Source: Sphingomonadaceae bacterium (GTDB taxonomy: Bacteria > Pseudomonadota > Alphaproteobacteria > Sphingomonadales > Sphingomonadaceae). From it: a DNA stretch of 21,438 nt. The stretch is taken from contig CANEVG010000010.1 in the NCBI GenBank assembly GCA_947442095.1, positions 1 through 21,438 of the forward strand. Direction: 5' to 3'. This document shows positions 20,051 through 21,438 of this stretch, in pieces (the stretch's first letter is position 1; the number at the start of each line of letters is the position of its first letter). Below the pieces are notes generated by a model that saw nothing but the letters and a program-made list of their open reading frames with translations, made no database searches and was not told where the DNA came from. A program made the translations under genes and the position numbers.

Positions 20051-21438
20051 CTATTCAATCTTAAGCCCCGTCCATTTCGCTAGGAACGCCAGCACGTCGG
20101 CACCGGTCGCGATTACCTTGTCGACCGGCTTTCCGGGGCCATGCCCAGCCTGCGCTTCCACGCGCAGCAGATGCGGCCGGTCGCCCAGCGAGGCCGCCTG
20201 CAGCGCCGCAACATATTTGAAGCTGTGGGCAGGCACGACGCGGTCGTCGGTATCGGCGGTGGTGACGAGGATTGCCGGATAATCCGCCTGAGCGCGGATG
20301 TTGTGATAAGGGGAATAGGCGCGCAGCACCCGCCAGTCCGCCTCACGCGCGGGGCTGCCATAGTCATCGGTCCAGAAGCGGCCTTGCGTGAACCGGTCGA
20401 AGCGAAGCATGTCCATCACGCCGACATCGGGATTGGCCGCGGCGAACAGATCGGGCCGCTGGTTGATCACCGCACCGACCATCATGCCGCCGTTGGAGCC
20501 GCCCTGAATGGCCAGCCCGCCCTTGGCGACAATTCTCTCGCGCAGCAGGAATTCGCCCGCCGCGATGAAGTCATCGAAGCTGTTCTGCTTGCCCGCAAGC
20601 CGCCCCGCCTCGTACCACGCCGGGCCGAATTCCCCGCCGCCGCGGATATTAGCCAGCGCGAAGACCCCGCCGGACCTCAGCCAGGCCATGCGCACCGCCG
20701 AATAGCCCGGGGTGAGCGCGATATCGAAGCCACCGTAGCCATAGAGCAGCGTGGGGGCAGCCTTGCCCGCCTGCGCCAGCGCCTTGGCCCGCACAATGTA
20801 CATCGGCACTTTGGTCCCGTCCTTCGAGGGGAAGCTGCGCTGTTCCACCACATAGTCATCGGGGTTGAACGGCACCTTGGGCACGGCAAAGGGGGTGGCC
20901 GCGCCGGTGCGCAGATCGAGCCGGAAGATCGTGGGTGGCTGGTTGAAGCTGGAGAACTGGTAAAATGTCTCGGGATCACCCGGCCGACCGCCGAAGCCGC
21001 TGGCCGAGCCGATGGCATTGACGGTGATCGCGCGCTGCGGCCGCCCGCGCAGATCGGTGACGACGGCAATGCTGGAGCCGCGCTGGAGATAGGACAGGAT
21101 CAGCCGGTCGCCCACGATGCGCCCGCCGTCGAGCGTATCGGTCTTCTCGCCCACCACTTCGGTCCAGGTCATGGTCCTTGGCGCCTTGCGGGACAGATCG
21201 AGCCGCAGCAACCGGTAATGCGGAGCGCCCTTGTTGGTGAGGAACCACAGCCGGTTACCCATGCCTTCGACGAATTTCCAATCGTGGGTCATTTCGGGCA
21301 CAACGGCCATGGCACCCCAGCGCGGCATTTTCCCGTGATCCAGAGCGATGATCCGCACCGTACGCCGCGGCAGGGTGCTGGCGGCAGAGATGATCACCGC
21401 CCAGCGCCCGTCCGACGTCACGGAAACGCGGTGGTTCC
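20051..21438 (-). CDS. Prolyl oligopeptidase family serine peptidase (S9A), N-terminus outside the window
   Basis: About 462 C-terminal residues are visible; the frame stays open to the window edge and reads N-H-R-V-S-V-T-S-D-G-R-W, typical of an internal strand, so a start at GTG 21421 is not accepted. The first half is the end of the beta-propeller. The hydrolase domain begins near the segment P-T-L-L-Y-G-Y-G-G-F and has the nucleophile Ser in G-G-S-N-G-G-M-M, the Asp in A-D-T-D-D-R-V-V-P-A-H-S and the His in A-G-H-G-P-G-K-P, a complete triad. A-N-I-R-G-G-G-E-F-G-P-A-W supports the S9A branch. It cleaves short proline-containing peptides. Export cannot be judged without the N-terminus. It is encoded upstream of the DUF1476 gene, separated by 111 bp. 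Confidence 0.93.
   Translation of the reverse strand, partial: NHRVSVTSDGRWAVIISAASTLPRRTVRIIALDHGKMPRWGAMAVVPEMTHDWKFVEGMGNRLWFLTNKGAPHYRLLRLDLSRKAPRTMTWTEVVGEKTDTLDGGRIVGDRLILSYLQRGSSIAVVTDLRGRPQRAITVNAIGSASGFGGRPGDPETFYQFSSFNQPPTIFRLDLRTGAATPFAVPKVPFNPDDYVVEQRSFPSKDGTKVPMYIVRAKALAQAGKAAPTLLYGYGGFDIALTPGYSAVRMAWLRSGGVFALANIRGGGEFGPAWYEAGRLAGKQNSFDDFIAAGEFLLRERIVAKGGLAIQGGSNGGMMVGAVINQRPDLFAAANPDVGVMDMLRFDRFTQGRFWTDDYGSPAREADWRVLRAYSPYHNIRAQADYPAILVTTADTDDRVVPAHSFKYVAALQAASLGDRPHLLRVEAQAGHGPGKPVDKVIATGADVLAFLAKWTGLKIE

Noticed and set aside
1..21438. CRISPR array, rRNA, insertion sequence or prophage genes
   Set aside because: No regularly spaced repeats, no transposase or integrase frames and no rRNA-like segments were seen on either strand.

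Overview
The window looks like chromosomal DNA of a sphingomonad-type alphaproteobacterium (Novosphingobium/Sphingomonas/Erythrobacter relatives). The reasons are high GC, many genes joined by ATGA, GTGA or TGATG overlaps, a TonB-dependent receptor of sphingomonad/caulobacter type, a monothiol glutaredoxin/BolA/DUF1476 cluster, and GC-rich palindromic intergenic repeats. Genus assignment is inference; no rRNA gene or other phylogenetic marker is present.

Region 1 (1-2921, + strand): the end of an operon of tightly overlapping genes: the C-terminus of a glycosyltransferase, a polytopic membrane protein, a secreted DUF2141 protein and a GT4-type glycosyltransferase. It probably makes or exports an envelope glycoconjugate of unknown structure.

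Region 2 (2933-9654, - strand): a leucine/isovalerate catabolic operon. The order of transcription is isovaleryl-CoA dehydrogenase, secreted esterase, methylcrotonyl-CoA carboxylase beta subunit, secreted NTF2-like protein, methylcrotonyl-CoA carboxylase alpha (biotin) subunit, MaoC-type hydratase. Two exported proteins are translationally coupled inside an otherwise cytoplasmic pathway. HMG-CoA lyase and a crotonase-type methylglutaconyl-CoA hydratase are absent from the window. A LysR regulator (9745-10596, +) diverges from the operon, and the shared 90-bp gap holds two dyads.

Region 3 (10740-12050, +): an autotransporter-type beta-barrel without a large passenger. About 900 bp without genes follow (12051-12947), rich in hairpins and short direct repeats.

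Region 4 (12948-17568): an MBL-fold hydrolase (-), a divergent HPP-family membrane protein (+), then a lipoprotein plus TonB-dependent-receptor pair (-) and a small tail-anchored protein (-). The receptor and HPP genes converge and overlap at their 3' ends.

Region 5 (17704-21438, - strand): a Nudix hydrolase; a gap of about 490 bp carrying a strong candidate small RNA gene on the + strand (promoter, two long perfect hairpins with C-rich loops, terminator); then grxD, bolA and the DUF1476 F1-ATPase-inhibitor gene as one operon; and a prolyl oligopeptidase running off the window edge. The candidate sRNA at about 18716-18896 is the most likely undescribed element.
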